Notes: a model not told the origin generated them from the letters alone. 24,300 bases of DNA from Candidatus Omnitrophota bacterium (GCA_023136735.1 JAGLQQ010000015.1:1-24300), one strand, 5' to 3'; numbered from the stretch's first letter, positions 1 through 8,009 are shown. Made by a program: numbers and translations.

Positions 1-27
1 TATGGGTGTAAACCCATAGACCTTCAC
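1..27. repeat. Partial REP-like hairpin repeat at window edge
   Basis: Positions 1-7 (TATGGGT) pair perfectly with 12-18 (ACCCATA) around a GTAA loop, followed by CTTCAC at 22-27. The same arrangement (stem, GTAA loop, two bases, CTTCAC) recurs at 11199-11226, where a GTGAAG at 11190-11195 closes an outer stem. Here the matching left outer arm would lie before base 1, so the element is cut by the window edge. The two copies differ at 3 of 29 positions. I infer a dispersed palindromic repeat rather than a gene-specific terminator. Confidence 0.6.
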
Positions 28-77
28 TATTATTACTATAGAGCATAAAAAGCTTAAAAAGTTTAAAAGTGTTTATA

Positions 78-106
78 TTGACATTTCATGAATAAGCATA
101 TAGAAT
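78..106 (+). promoter_or_regulatory. Sigma70-type promoter for hisG
   Basis: TTGACA at 78-83 is a perfect -35 box and TAGAAT at 101-106 is a five-of-six -10 box, with a 17-base spacer. Transcription should start near 113, leaving a leader of about 40 bases before the hisG ATG at 155. The surrounding sequence is AT-rich, as expected for a promoter. No operator or attenuator structure is evident in the short leader. Confidence 0.7.
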
Positions 107-154
107 AAAGAAGATATTTTTTTATTTTGAACAAAATTGAAAATGGTGAGTATT

Positions 155-1030
155 ATGAGAAGAAAGATAAAAATTGGTTTGCCTAAAGGAAGTTTACAGG
201 AAGCTACATTACGTATGCTGAAAAAAGCTGGATTTTCAGTTGCTGTTTCTAGTCGATCGTATTTTCCAACTGTAGATGATCCAGAAATCGAAGCAGTTTT
301 TTTAAGGGCTCAAGAATTGCCGCGTTATGTTGAAAACGGAGTTTTGGATTGCGGGATTACCGGTAAAGATTGGATATTGGAAAACAATGCTAAAGTTATT
401 ACTGTAACTGATATGGTGTATGCAAAGCAAAGTCTTACGCCTGTTCGTTGGGTGCTTGCTGTTCCAGAAGCTTCAAAAATTAATTCTGTGAAGGGGTTGA
501 AGGGCAAGCGTATTGCTACAGAACTTGTAAACGTTACAAAAAAGTACTTGAAAAACAATAAAGTTAAAGCTGATGTAGAGTTTAGCTGGGGCGCAACTGA
601 GGCAAAAGTACCTGAATTAGTTGATGCGATTGTTGAGCTTACCGAGACAGGTTCAAGTTTGCGTGCGAATAACCTTAAGATTATTGATACAATTTGCGAG
701 TCTACTACGCAGCTTATTGCCAATCGGAATTTATGGAATAATAAGTGGAAAAAAGATAAGATTAATAATATCGCTTTACTGCTTAAAGGAGCAATTGCGG
801 CTGAAGGTACCGTTGGGCTTAAGTTTAATATACAGGAGGGAAATATTGAGAAAGTTTTGGCTCTAGTTCCATCTATGAAAAATCCCACTGTATCTCACTT
901 AACTAGAAAGGGCTGGTTTGCTCTGGAGATTATTGCCCAGGAAAAAATTGTCAGGGAATTGATCTTAAAATTAAAAAAAGCCGGAGCAGAGGCAATTATT
1001 GAATATAACTTAACAAAAGTAATACCATAA
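155..1030 (+). CDS. hisG: ATP phosphoribosyltransferase, long form (HisG)
   Basis: HisG condenses ATP with PRPP to phosphoribosyl-ATP, the first and feedback-controlled step of histidine synthesis in the cytoplasm. The protein opens RRKIKIGLPKGSL, followed by the LDCGITGKDW segment and the PRPP-loop region ELTETGSSLRANNL with a downstream STTQLIANR. A C-terminal stretch of roughly 75 residues, starting around SMKNPTVSHLTRKGW, is the ACT-like histidine-binding domain of the long form, so no HisZ partner should be needed. I chose ATG 155 (291 aa) because GGTGAG at 145-150 is the only plausible ribosome site; in-frame TTG 137 and ATG 143 lack one. It has its own promoter (78-106), and no other his gene is in view. 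Identification is firm; the exact start is less so. Confidence 0.95.
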   Translation: MRRKIKIGLPKGSLQEATLRMLKKAGFSVAVSSRSYFPTVDDPEIEAVFLRAQELPRYVENGVLDCGITGKDWILENNAKVITVTDMVYAKQSLTPVRWVLAVPEASKINSVKGLKGKRIATELVNVTKKYLKNNKVKADVEFSWGATEAKVPELVDAIVELTETGSSLRANNLKIIDTICESTTQLIANRNLWNNKWKKDKINNIALLLKGAIAAEGTVGLKFNIQEGNIEKVLALVPSMKNPTVSHLTRKGWFALEIIAQEKIVRELILKLKKAGAEAIIEYNLTKVIP

Positions 1031-1116
1031 TTAATATTTTAAAAATTTGGCGGAGATACCGCCCGGAGCTAAAGATGCTAGTTATTTGCCAGCTTTGATT
1101 TGAAGGAGGAATTTGT

Positions 1117-1212
1117 ATGCCGTGTGGTAAAAAAAGAAAACGAAAAAAAATATCTACTCACAAGAGAAAAAAAAGATTGCGCAGAGACAGACATAAAAAG
1201 AAAAACTCATAA
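1117..1212 (+). CDS. 31-aa basic bS22/mS38-like (AURKAIP1/COX24 domain) small ribosomal protein
   Basis: ATG at 1117 follows a very strong ribosome site, AAGGAGGA at 1103-1110, six bases upstream. The product has 31 residues, starts MPCGKKRKRKK, continues ISTHKRKKRLRRDRHKKK and ends at TAA 1210-1212. About 60% of residues are Lys or Arg. The pattern KRKK-x(3)-HKRKKRLRR-x-RHK matches the AURKAIP1/COX24 family, which includes mitochondrial mS38 and the tiny mycobacterial bS22 protein of the small ribosomal subunit. I infer an RNA-binding component of the 30S subunit. It lies 86 bases after hisG and 15 before the TPR gene. The strong ribosome site suggests high expression. It is easily missed by gene callers because of its length. 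Confidence 0.85.
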   Translation: MPCGKKRKRKKISTHKRKKRLRRDRHKKKNS

Positions 1213-1227
1213 AAGGCAATAATTTTA

Positions 1228-2790
1228 ATGAAATATAATGCGGGATATTCCTTCAAGCTGGTGGTGGTAATTATATTATTATCTGTTGCTATTAATGGTT
1301 GTGCTGGTAGAAAAGCAACTTTTAAGAAGAGCATTGTAAGTATAAAAAACAGCCAACTGAAAAGGGAACTGCTATCGAAGAATTTGCTCTCAAAAGCCTA
1401 CGCACATTATTTGCGTGGGCTTTTATATGAAAAGCAGAATAAGGTTGCTGAGGCAATCAGAGAATATAACCGTGCTGCTAATTACGATAAAAACTCTCCG
1501 GCGATTCAGATAAAACTGGGGACAGCGTATTTTAAAAAAGGGGATTTCAATAGTTCGATTGTGCAGTTGAAAAAAGTCTTGGAGATTGAGCCGGAAAATA
1601 TAAAAGTAAGACTTCTTCTGGGAGTTATTTATACCGCTCTAGGTAATTTTAGTGAGGCGACGATTTTATATGAAGAGGTTATTAGACTCGAACCAGAGAA
1701 TGCGCAGGCTAAGCTGAGCATCGCTGATTTGTATGTGCTTGCCCAGAAAATTGATGAAGCCATTATTGTTTATGAGGAATTATCCAGCAAGAATATCCCA
1801 TTGCCTTATGTCTATTTTAACTTAGGCATGCTTTATACCCAGATTAATAAATACGAAAAGGCTTTGCAGAACCTCAAGAAAACATTAACCCTTGAACCTA
1901 ATTATTTGGAAGCGTATCTGGGGCTTGGACTAGTTTATGAATTAAAGAATGAAATTGAAAAATCTCAGCAGGCATATGAAAAAGCGGTTAATCTTAAACC
2001 GAAAAGTGCACTTGCCTATTTTCGTTTAGGGCAGATGTATGTTACGCGTGATATGTTTGATCTGGCACTTGTTCAGTTTAAAAAGGTTTTGGATATAAAT
2101 CCGCGTGTTATCGATGCATATTTTGAGATTGCGCATATTTATTTAAAACAGAATAAATACGAAGAGGCGATCCGGATTTTGGGAAGTGTTGAACCGCTCT
2201 TAAAAAATAAATCACGTTTATTCCTATTGATGGGGCTGGCTTACGGATTGAAGGATGATTTTCAAAAGGCTGAGGAATATTACAATAAAACCATTGAGCT
2301 GACACCTAAAGATGATTTAGTTTACTTTTATCTTGGAGCTATGTATGAAAAACAGGGAAAAAAGGAGTTGGCAAAAGCGCAGTTTGTGAAAACTCTTGAG
2401 ATTAACCCGATTAATGCCGATGCGTGCAATTATCTGGGGTATTTATATGCAGAAGATGGAGTCAATCTAAAAGAGGCAGAAGTTTTGATAAAAAAAGCGC
2501 TTGAAGTAGAGCCGGATAACGGTGCGTATCTTGATTCTATGGGGTGGGTATATTTTAAGCAGGGTGAGTTGGACCAAGCTTTGAAATTTTTAAAAAAGGC
2601 TATTGAAGTTTTGGATACAGATCCGGTTATACATGAGCATTTGGGCGATACATACTTAAAAAAAGGATTGGAGAATGATGCGCGTAAACATTGGAAGAAA
2701 TCCTTAAAGATTGACCCTGGCCAGAGATCAGTCCAGGAAAAACTAGACGCGATTAATATGAGTACGGGTGCACGCAGTAATACTAAATGA
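1228..2790 (+). CDS. TPR-repeat lipoprotein
   Basis: The 520-residue product starts with a hydrophobic segment (about residues 11-22) and a lipobox-like INGC ending at Cys25, so it is probably a lipoprotein on the outer face of the inner membrane or on the outer membrane. From about residue 57 to 510 it is built of about thirteen 34-residue tetratricopeptide repeats, with the usual pattern of G/A at position 8, Y at 11, A at 20 and P near 32 (for example LEIEPEN, LTLEPNY, VNLKPKS). The last repeats carry the NYLGY, DSMGWVY and EHLGDTY signatures of large bacterial TPR lipoproteins. Such proteins are binding scaffolds; the partner cannot be read from sequence. The FtsH-like protease gene follows after 21 bases, suggesting one operon. 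The ribosome site is weak (AAAAGG at 1211-1216, 11 bases before ATG). Confidence 0.85.
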   Translation: MKYNAGYSFKLVVVIILLSVAINGCAGRKATFKKSIVSIKNSQLKRELLSKNLLSKAYAHYLRGLLYEKQNKVAEAIREYNRAANYDKNSPAIQIKLGTAYFKKGDFNSSIVQLKKVLEIEPENIKVRLLLGVIYTALGNFSEATILYEEVIRLEPENAQAKLSIADLYVLAQKIDEAIIVYEELSSKNIPLPYVYFNLGMLYTQINKYEKALQNLKKTLTLEPNYLEAYLGLGLVYELKNEIEKSQQAYEKAVNLKPKSALAYFRLGQMYVTRDMFDLALVQFKKVLDINPRVIDAYFEIAHIYLKQNKYEEAIRILGSVEPLLKNKSRLFLLMGLAYGLKDDFQKAEEYYNKTIELTPKDDLVYFYLGAMYEKQGKKELAKAQFVKTLEINPINADACNYLGYLYAEDGVNLKEAEVLIKKALEVEPDNGAYLDSMGWVYFKQGELDQALKFLKKAIEVLDTDPVIHEHLGDTYLKKGLENDARKHWKKSLKIDPGQRSVQEKLDAINMSTGARSNTK

Positions 2791-2811
2791 TAAGGACAAA
2801 AAGGAGGATTT

Positions 2812-4431
2812 ATGATTCCGTTGGGTAGAAAGCTTAAAATTTTCTTTGAAGACCATTGGATAGTCGTGGTATCTGTATTTGTTGCGATTCTGCTTATTGT
2901 CTTATCCAGTATCGGCATGTCACAACTTGAATCATATGCGAGAATAACTGCTCTGGCTAATATGCCTTTGTGGATATTGGTTATGCTTATAAGCGGTTGT
3001 ATCACTGCTTTTATCTATGTTTCTGTTATGTTTGGTTATATGGGAAAAATGAAACAGTCCAAGGTTGATCCAACTAAGGTGGATGTTAAATTTTCTGATG
3101 TTATTGGGATTGACCAGGCGGTTGAGGAAGCAAGGGAAGTAACTCAGCTGCTTTTAGACCGATCACGTCTTAAAAATATAGGGGCTCAGTTTGTTAAAGG
3201 GATTCTTATGGTAGGACCCCCAGGCTGTGGAAAAACCTACTTGGCAAAAGCCATTGCTTCGGAAACTGGTGTTCCTTTTTTGAGTATATCCGGTTCTGAG
3301 TTTGTGGAGATGTTTGTTGGGGTCGGGGCGAGCAGGGTAAGAAAGCTATTCAAAAATGCCAGAAGGATGGCCTATTCCCATGGCGGCTGCATAATATTCA
3401 TTGATGAAATCGATGCTGTCGGCCGTGTGCGTTCTTTTAGTATGGGCGGAGGACAGGAAACAAACAATACTCTCAACCAGCTCTTAGTTGAGCTTGATGG
3501 TGTAACTGGAAGTGCTAATGTTGTTATTATCGGAGCAACTAATGCTGTTGAGGGGAGTCTTGATCCGGCTTTGATGCGTCCCGGGCGATTTGACCGAAAG
3601 ATTTATTTTAATCTGCCGGATGTTGAACAGAGAGCCCAGATTTTCAGCTATTATCTAAAAAAGGTTAAGAGTGATCCGAATCTGGATGTGGGGGTGCTTG
3701 CTCGTAAAGCAATCGGTAAAACACCGGCTGACATTGAAAATATTGTAAGAGAAGCAGCCTTATTGGCTGCTCGATATAAAAAGGATCAGATATCCCATAA
3801 AGAACTAAGTGAAGCCATGGAGCGTATCGATTTAGGTCTTAAGCATCGCATGAAAATGCTACCACTTGAGAGAGAAATGACTGCTTATCACGAAGCAGGA
3901 CATCTTATTGTTACATTTTTTCTGCATCCATATAATGATGTTTTTAAGGCCTCAATTATACCAAGACGCGGCTCTTTAGGCGTAGTTCATTCTCAGCCCC
4001 GAGATGAATGGATTGGTAAGAGTATAGAAGCTCTTTTGGCTGATATTAAGACTAGTTTGGCAGGTTATGCCGCGGAAAGGATAAAGTATAATACTTCCAC
4101 CAGCGGTGTTTCTTCTGATTTTAAGAAAGCAATGCAGCTTGCTCATGTAATGGTCTGGAGTTTAGGGATGGGCGTGTCTGGACATGTCGGGGATTATGCG
4201 ATAATTCCCCCTGACCAGCTCTCGGATTCAATAAAACAGCGTTTAAATGAAGAGTCAAATCTGATACTCAAAAAATGTTTGAAAGAGGTTGAAAATCTGC
4301 TTAAAAAAGAGCGAGTGATTTTGGATAGATTTGCAAAAGAGTTAGTTGAAAAAGAAGAACTAGAGTATGATGATATTGAAGAAATATTTAAAGAATATGG
4401 TAAAGAGCCGGCAGCGCCGTTTGGTTCGTAA
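2812..4431 (+). CDS. ftsH: FtsH-type membrane AAA+ zinc metalloprotease, short external loop
   Basis: FtsH proteases extract and degrade membrane and cytosolic proteins using ATP. Visible parts in order: transmembrane segment 1 (about residues 17-36), an external loop of only about 15 residues, segment 2 (about 52-76), the AAA+ module with Walker A GPPGCGKT (135-142), pore motif FVG (168-170), Walker B IIFIDEID (194-201) and arginine fingers R256 and R259, then the M41 peptidase with HEAGH (360-364) and a likely third zinc ligand D436 in SGVSSDFKKA. All key residues are present, so it should be active. At 539 residues it is shorter than typical FtsH (about 600-650), mainly through the external domain, which is usually about 70 residues. 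It also lacks the usual NRPD after the sensor Asn (here NAVEG). I read it as a divergent paralogue that may coexist with a canonical FtsH elsewhere. The ribosome site AAGGAGG (2801-2807) is strong. Confidence 0.9.
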   Translation: MIPLGRKLKIFFEDHWIVVVSVFVAILLIVLSSIGMSQLESYARITALANMPLWILVMLISGCITAFIYVSVMFGYMGKMKQSKVDPTKVDVKFSDVIGIDQAVEEAREVTQLLLDRSRLKNIGAQFVKGILMVGPPGCGKTYLAKAIASETGVPFLSISGSEFVEMFVGVGASRVRKLFKNARRMAYSHGGCIIFIDEIDAVGRVRSFSMGGGQETNNTLNQLLVELDGVTGSANVVIIGATNAVEGSLDPALMRPGRFDRKIYFNLPDVEQRAQIFSYYLKKVKSDPNLDVGVLARKAIGKTPADIENIVREAALLAARYKKDQISHKELSEAMERIDLGLKHRMKMLPLEREMTAYHEAGHLIVTFFLHPYNDVFKASIIPRRGSLGVVHSQPRDEWIGKSIEALLADIKTSLAGYAAERIKYNTSTSGVSSDFKKAMQLAHVMVWSLGMGVSGHVGDYAIIPPDQLSDSIKQRLNEESNLILKKCLKEVENLLKKERVILDRFAKELVEKEELEYDDIEEIFKEYGKEPAAPFGS

Positions 4432-5248
4432 TTTATTTTTAACAGGCATATGTGTAAGTCTTATTTGCGGCGGATGTTCACCAACTTATCCAAAGGAGAA
4501 ACTTGCCGAGACTCTGGTAGATGTCTGTGAAAAAGAGTATAATGTCCAGATCCAGGCAAAACTTATCGGCAAAACCATTATTATATTTATTCCGCTTGAT
4601 GAGCTTTTTGATCTTAAACTGGACATATTGCCTGAGGCGGTTGAAAAAATCGAAGACGTTATATTAACCACTTCTAGGGCGATTTTCAGCACAGATGCCC
4701 AAGTGGATTTTTATATGATTATTGCAGGTGATGTAAAGACTACCGCGGCAGAGGTATTGCTGGTAAGGTATATGGATGATGTATATAAGTTTATGCATGG
4801 CTGGATAAAGAGAGAAGATTATTCTAGGAGAATACTCTGGCAGATAAATTTTAACCCGAAGCTGCTTAAAAGCTCTTTCTATGATTTTGACGTTGAAGAA
4901 ATAACCTTGCCCGGATTTTTGGCGTCTCAAATTGGACAGAGATTAAATAAAATTTTTGCCTCAACAGTTGTGCATAAAATAAAAATAAATTCTGAATTTG
5001 ATCCTGAGACTAAACGGTTTTTCTTCTCTGTTGTTTCAGCAGATAATACTAGATTTGAAAAAATATATTTGCCTATAATAGCAAATATCGCTGATGAGGT
5101 TTTGATGGAATACAAGTTTGAGGATTTTAGTGAGATAATTATTAGGAATGAACTATTGAGAAACTTTATTGTAATTACAAAAAATGACAGGGAAGAATAT
5201 CGTAGGGTTGACATTGATGAGCTGTTGACTCTACCTTTTTTTAATTGA
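4397..5248 (+). CDS. Unrecognised probable lipoprotein overlapping the FtsH-like gene
   Basis: I do not recognise this family. From ATG 4397 the product has 283 residues: a basic start (KSRQRRLVRN), a hydrophobic stretch (about residues 13-23) and CGGC ending at Cys27, a loose lipobox, so it is probably exported and lipidated. The rest is a mixed alpha/beta sequence rich in Ile, Glu, Asp and Phe with no transmembrane segment or obvious catalytic motif. The gene overlaps the 3' end of the FtsH-like gene by 35 bases in another frame, implying translational coupling. An in-frame pair of ATG codons at 4367 and 4370 would add ten residues and more overlap; 4397 gives the more normal signal peptide, but neither start has a good ribosome site. 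Location and coupling suggest it may be a substrate adaptor, partner or target of the protease; that is inference. Confidence 0.65.
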   Translation: MVKSRQRRLVRNLFLTGICVSLICGGCSPTYPKEKLAETLVDVCEKEYNVQIQAKLIGKTIIIFIPLDELFDLKLDILPEAVEKIEDVILTTSRAIFSTDAQVDFYMIIAGDVKTTAAEVLLVRYMDDVYKFMHGWIKREDYSRRILWQINFNPKLLKSSFYDFDVEEITLPGFLASQIGQRLNKIFASTVVHKIKINSEFDPETKRFFFSVVSADNTRFEKIYLPIIANIADEVLMEYKFEDFSEIIIRNELLRNFIVITKNDREEYRRVDIDELLTLPFFN

Positions 5249-5376
5249 TATAGGCACTGCTTTAAAACGCACATCTGCGGCGTTAAACGCTCACTTACTT
5301 GTGCGGCGTACGATAAGTACGCCTCCACGTTTGTTTGCTAATGCCTTGCATCTGCACATTTTAAAACAGCGCTATA
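5249..5376. repeat. MITE-like inverted-repeat element with internal hairpins
   Basis: The left arm 5249-5278 and the right arm 5348-5376 are imperfect inverted copies of each other over about 29 bases (shared core TATAG, CTG, TTTAAAA, TGC). Inside are two further palindromes: GCGTT-A-AACGC at 5280-5290 and GGCGTAC-N5-GTACGCC at 5305-5323. It fills the gap between the lipoprotein stop (5248) and the transketolase ribosome site (5387-5393). It has no coding capacity. The structure is that of a non-autonomous palindromic element of about 130 bp; no target duplication is obvious and no transposase lies in the window. When transcribed it could fold and separate the two operons. Confidence 0.65.
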
Positions 5377-5401
5377 TATAGTAAGTAAAGGAGCGGATAA
5401 G

Positions 5402-6214
5402 GTGAACGAAAAGGACTTAACAAAAAAAGCGGGCCAAATGAGAAGATATATCATCAGGATGCTTGAAATCGCCGGTTCTGGGCACCCGGGAGGATCATTA
5501 TCATCAACAGATCTCTTAACTTGTTTGTTTTTTAATGTTCTGCGCCATAATCCCAAGGAGCCTAAATGGCCTGATCGGGATCGATTCCATTTGTCAAAAG
5601 GACACTGCTGTCCTATATTGTATGCACTATTGGCTGATTTTGAGTATTTTCCTAAAAAAGAGCTGGAATCATTGCGTACTTTAGGAGCCTTGCTGCAGGG
5701 ACATCCCGATCCTAAAATTCCAGGGATTGATGTTGCTAGCGGGTCGTTGGGGCAGGGACTTTCTGTATCAATGGGCATGGCGCTTGCAGGAAAAATGGAT
5801 AAGAAAGATTATAGGGTTTATTGTCTTTTGGGTGATGGAGAAATCCAAGAAGGGAATGTGTGGGAGGCGGCAATGGCTTGCGCTCACTTTAAATGTGATA
5901 ATCTTTGTGCGATATTAGATTGTAATGGATTCCAAATAGACGGTCGGACTGAGGATGTAATGAATCTTGAACCGATAGCAGATAAGTGGAAGGCTTTTGG
6001 CTGGGAGGTTATTGAGATTGATGGACATAATATAAGTGAAATTCTTAAAGCCTATGAGCTTGCAAAAGAAATTAAAAATAAACCGACAATTATAATTGCG
6101 AAAACAATAAAAGGCAAGGATGTTTCATTTATGGAAAATGTAGTTGATTTTCATGGCCGAGCACCTACTCAAGAGGAAGCGGTTATTGCGATGAAGGAGT
6201 TATCAGATGAGTAG
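5402..6214 (+). CDS. tkt: Transketolase, N-terminal (thiamine diphosphate-binding) subunit
   Basis: Transketolase moves two-carbon units between sugar phosphates in the non-oxidative pentose phosphate pathway. This 270-residue protein is the first half only: GHPGGSLS (27-34), LSKGHCCP with H68 near the active site, GDG at 144-146 and N175 forming the Mg-ThDP site, and DGHN further on. The start is GTG 5402, eight bases after AAAGGAG (5387-5393). The second half is a separate gene overlapping by 8 bases, so the two chains should be made together and assemble into one enzyme. Two-chain transketolases are common in archaea and many bacteria, so this is not a broken gene. A role supplying ribose 5-phosphate to Prs and HisG fits the neighbourhood. 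Confidence 0.93.
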   Translation: MNEKDLTKKAGQMRRYIIRMLEIAGSGHPGGSLSSTDLLTCLFFNVLRHNPKEPKWPDRDRFHLSKGHCCPILYALLADFEYFPKKELESLRTLGALLQGHPDPKIPGIDVASGSLGQGLSVSMGMALAGKMDKKDYRVYCLLGDGEIQEGNVWEAAMACAHFKCDNLCAILDCNGFQIDGRTEDVMNLEPIADKWKAFGWEVIEIDGHNISEILKAYELAKEIKNKPTIIIAKTIKGKDVSFMENVVDFHGRAPTQEEAVIAMKELSDE

Positions 6215-7148
6215 TGAGATGATGTATCAAAGGGATGTGTATGGTAAAACCTTGGTAGAGTTGGGAAAAGAGGATGAAAGTATCGTTGTTTTAGACGCGG
6301 ATTTATCCGGTTCGACAAGAACCTCATTTTTTAGTCGGGAATTTCCGGAAAGATTTTTTAATTTCGGAGTTGCTGAACAAAATATGATAGCAACTTCATC
6401 GGGACTGGCTAGCTGCGGTAAAACGGTATTTGCTTCAACATTCGCTATGTTTGCTACTGGCAGGGCTTGGGATCAGTTGAGGAATTCAGTATGCTATAGT
6501 AATCTGAATGTTAAACTTGTAGCCACTCATGCTGGTATTACTGTTGGACCTGACGGCGCTACTCACCAGGCTTTAGAGGATATTGCCATAATGCGTGTTA
6601 TTCCGAATATGACTGTTATCGTGCCTTGTGACGGTCCGCAGACAAAAGACGCTATAAAAGCAGCCGCAATTATAAAGGGCCCTGTTTATGTGCGGCTTGG
6701 TAGAGTGAAGGTTTCGACAATAGAGGGATTGGGAAAGTTTGAGATTGGGGTAGCAAATGTTTTGAAACAAGGTAAGGATATAGCTATATTTGCCTGCGGG
6801 ATTATGACTGAGCAGGCTTTAATTGCCTCCAAAGAACTTGCAAAATCCCAGATAGAATGTTCGGTTATAAATATGCATACTATTAAACCTCTTGATACTG
6901 ATATTATTGATAAAATTTCTATGCAAGTGAACTCTATAGTTATTTGTGAAGAACATTCGGTTATAGGCGGTTTAGGTTGTGCTATTGAAGAAATACTTGC
7001 CAAAAAGGGGCTGGGGATTAAAGTTGCCAGAGTTGGAGTTAATAACAGATTCGGACAATCAGGAAATTCAAAAGATTTGTTAAAAGAGTATAATCTCCAG
7101 GCTGTTGATATTATTGAAGCTGCAAAAAAAATACACAATAAATCATAA
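6207..7148 (+). CDS. tkt: Transketolase, C-terminal (pyrimidine-binding) subunit
   Basis: This 313-residue protein is the second half of transketolase. VLDADLSGSTRTS (28-40) and FNFGVAEQNM with the catalytic Glu57 form the pyrimidine-binding domain. The segment ATHAGITVGPDGATHQALEDIA follows, then a C-terminal transketolase domain. The ATG at 6207 sits seven bases after AAGGAG (6194-6199) inside the upstream gene and overlaps its stop by 8 bases, so the two are translationally coupled. It resembles the C-terminal part of DXP synthase too, but the pairing with the upstream N-half and the DADLSGST signature favour transketolase. ispE follows after 12 bases. Confidence 0.93.
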   Translation: MSSEMMYQRDVYGKTLVELGKEDESIVVLDADLSGSTRTSFFSREFPERFFNFGVAEQNMIATSSGLASCGKTVFASTFAMFATGRAWDQLRNSVCYSNLNVKLVATHAGITVGPDGATHQALEDIAIMRVIPNMTVIVPCDGPQTKDAIKAAAIIKGPVYVRLGRVKVSTIEGLGKFEIGVANVLKQGKDIAIFACGIMTEQALIASKELAKSQIECSVINMHTIKPLDTDIIDKISMQVNSIVICEEHSVIGGLGCAIEEILAKKGLGIKVARVGVNNRFGQSGNSKDLLKEYNLQAVDIIEAAKKIHNKS

Positions 7149-7160
7149 AGGTAAAGATTT

Positions 7161-8009
7161 ATGATGAAACGTCTTGCTCCGGCTAAGATTAATTTATTTC
7201 TAGAAGTCGACAGTAAAAGAAAAGATGGGTATCATAATATAACAACTCTGTTTCTGAAAGTTGGGCTTTATGACAGACTTTCTTTTAAAGAGACAGATAG
7301 TGGTATAAAGCTTATCTGTAAGCATTCTTTAATGCCTGATGACCCAAAGAAGAATTTAGTTTATCGGGCAGCCAGCCTTTTGCATAAAAGACTAAGCAAT
7401 GATAAAGGCATTGAAATTCATTTAGAAAAAAATATCCCTATAGGAGCAGGCTTAGGGGGCGGCTCAAGTGATGCTGCAGTCACTTTGCTTGCACTTAACG
7501 ATATCTGGGAATTAGGGTTATCAACAAAAGAACTTTGTACTGTTGGTAGAAAACTTGGTGCAGATGTTCCCTTGTTTTTATTACCGGATGCGGCAGTACT
7601 GGCTAAAGGCATTGGAGATAGGTTAAAACCTCAAAAAGTGGATAAAAAGTTCTGGATTGTACTCATAAATCCCGGGATTTTTGTCTCGACAAAGGATATT
7701 TATGAGGCTATACCAGTAAGCTTGACAAAGACGGGCATTGATGTTAAACTGCTCATTCATGCATTGAAAAATGCGGATATAGATTTAATTGGAAAGACAT
7801 TGTTCAATAGACTTGAGGCAGTTGCTTTTAAGAGACATAAATTATTAGCTAGTGTTAAACAGAAAGTATCCGCCCTTGGCGTGAGGGCGGTTTTAATGTC
7901 TGGAAGTGGTTCGGTGATCTTTGGAATTTTGCGAAAAAGAGGGGAGGCTGTAGGCATCAAGAGTGGACTTCAGGGCATTCATGATGTAATGGTGGTGAAA
8001 AGTCTATAA
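7161..8009 (+). CDS. ispE: 4-diphosphocytidyl-2-C-methyl-D-erythritol kinase (IspE)
   Basis: IspE phosphorylates CDP-methylerythritol in the MEP route to isopentenyl diphosphate. The 282-residue protein has the GHMP kinase layout: APAKINLFL with catalytic Lys9 near the start, the glycine-rich ATP loop PIGAGLGGGSSD (93-104), LGADVPLFL with Asp135, and the C-terminal GHMP motif MSGSGSVIFG. Length is normal for the family. ATG 7161 is nine bases after AAAGG (7147-7151); ATG 7164 is an equal alternative. It sits in the transketolase operon and 35 bases before spoVG. An ispE-spoVG neighbourhood next to glmU and prs is familiar from several bacterial groups. Confidence 0.95.
   Translation: MMKRLAPAKINLFLEVDSKRKDGYHNITTLFLKVGLYDRLSFKETDSGIKLICKHSLMPDDPKKNLVYRAASLLHKRLSNDKGIEIHLEKNIPIGAGLGGGSSDAAVTLLALNDIWELGLSTKELCTVGRKLGADVPLFLLPDAAVLAKGIGDRLKPQKVDKKFWIVLINPGIFVSTKDIYEAIPVSLTKTGIDVKLLIHALKNADIDLIGKTLFNRLEAVAFKRHKLLASVKQKVSALGVRAVLMSGSGSVIFGILRKRGEAVGIKSGLQGIHDVMVVKSL

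Noticed and set aside
325..888. A 187-codon open frame on the minus strand opposite hisG
   Set aside because: It lies wholly inside the firmly identified hisG, has no ribosome site or recognisable domain, and its composition reads as the complement of hisG codons.
1049..1063. Hairpin GGCGG-N5-CCGCC between hisG and the small basic peptide gene, considered as a terminator or riboswitch
   Set aside because: The stem is only five pairs with no T-run, and the following sequence matches no riboswitch core I can recall. It shares AAGATGCTA with the repeat at 11190, which is too little to call a copy.
4367..4396. Earlier start codons (4367, 4370) for the lipoprotein gene
   Set aside because: They lack a ribosome site and would lengthen the region before the hydrophobic segment; ATG 4397 gives a more normal signal peptide. 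They remain possible.
5402..7148. Transketolase broken by a frameshift
   Set aside because: Each half is complete, the second has its own ribosome site, and two-gene transketolases are common; the 8-base overlap is ordinary coupling.
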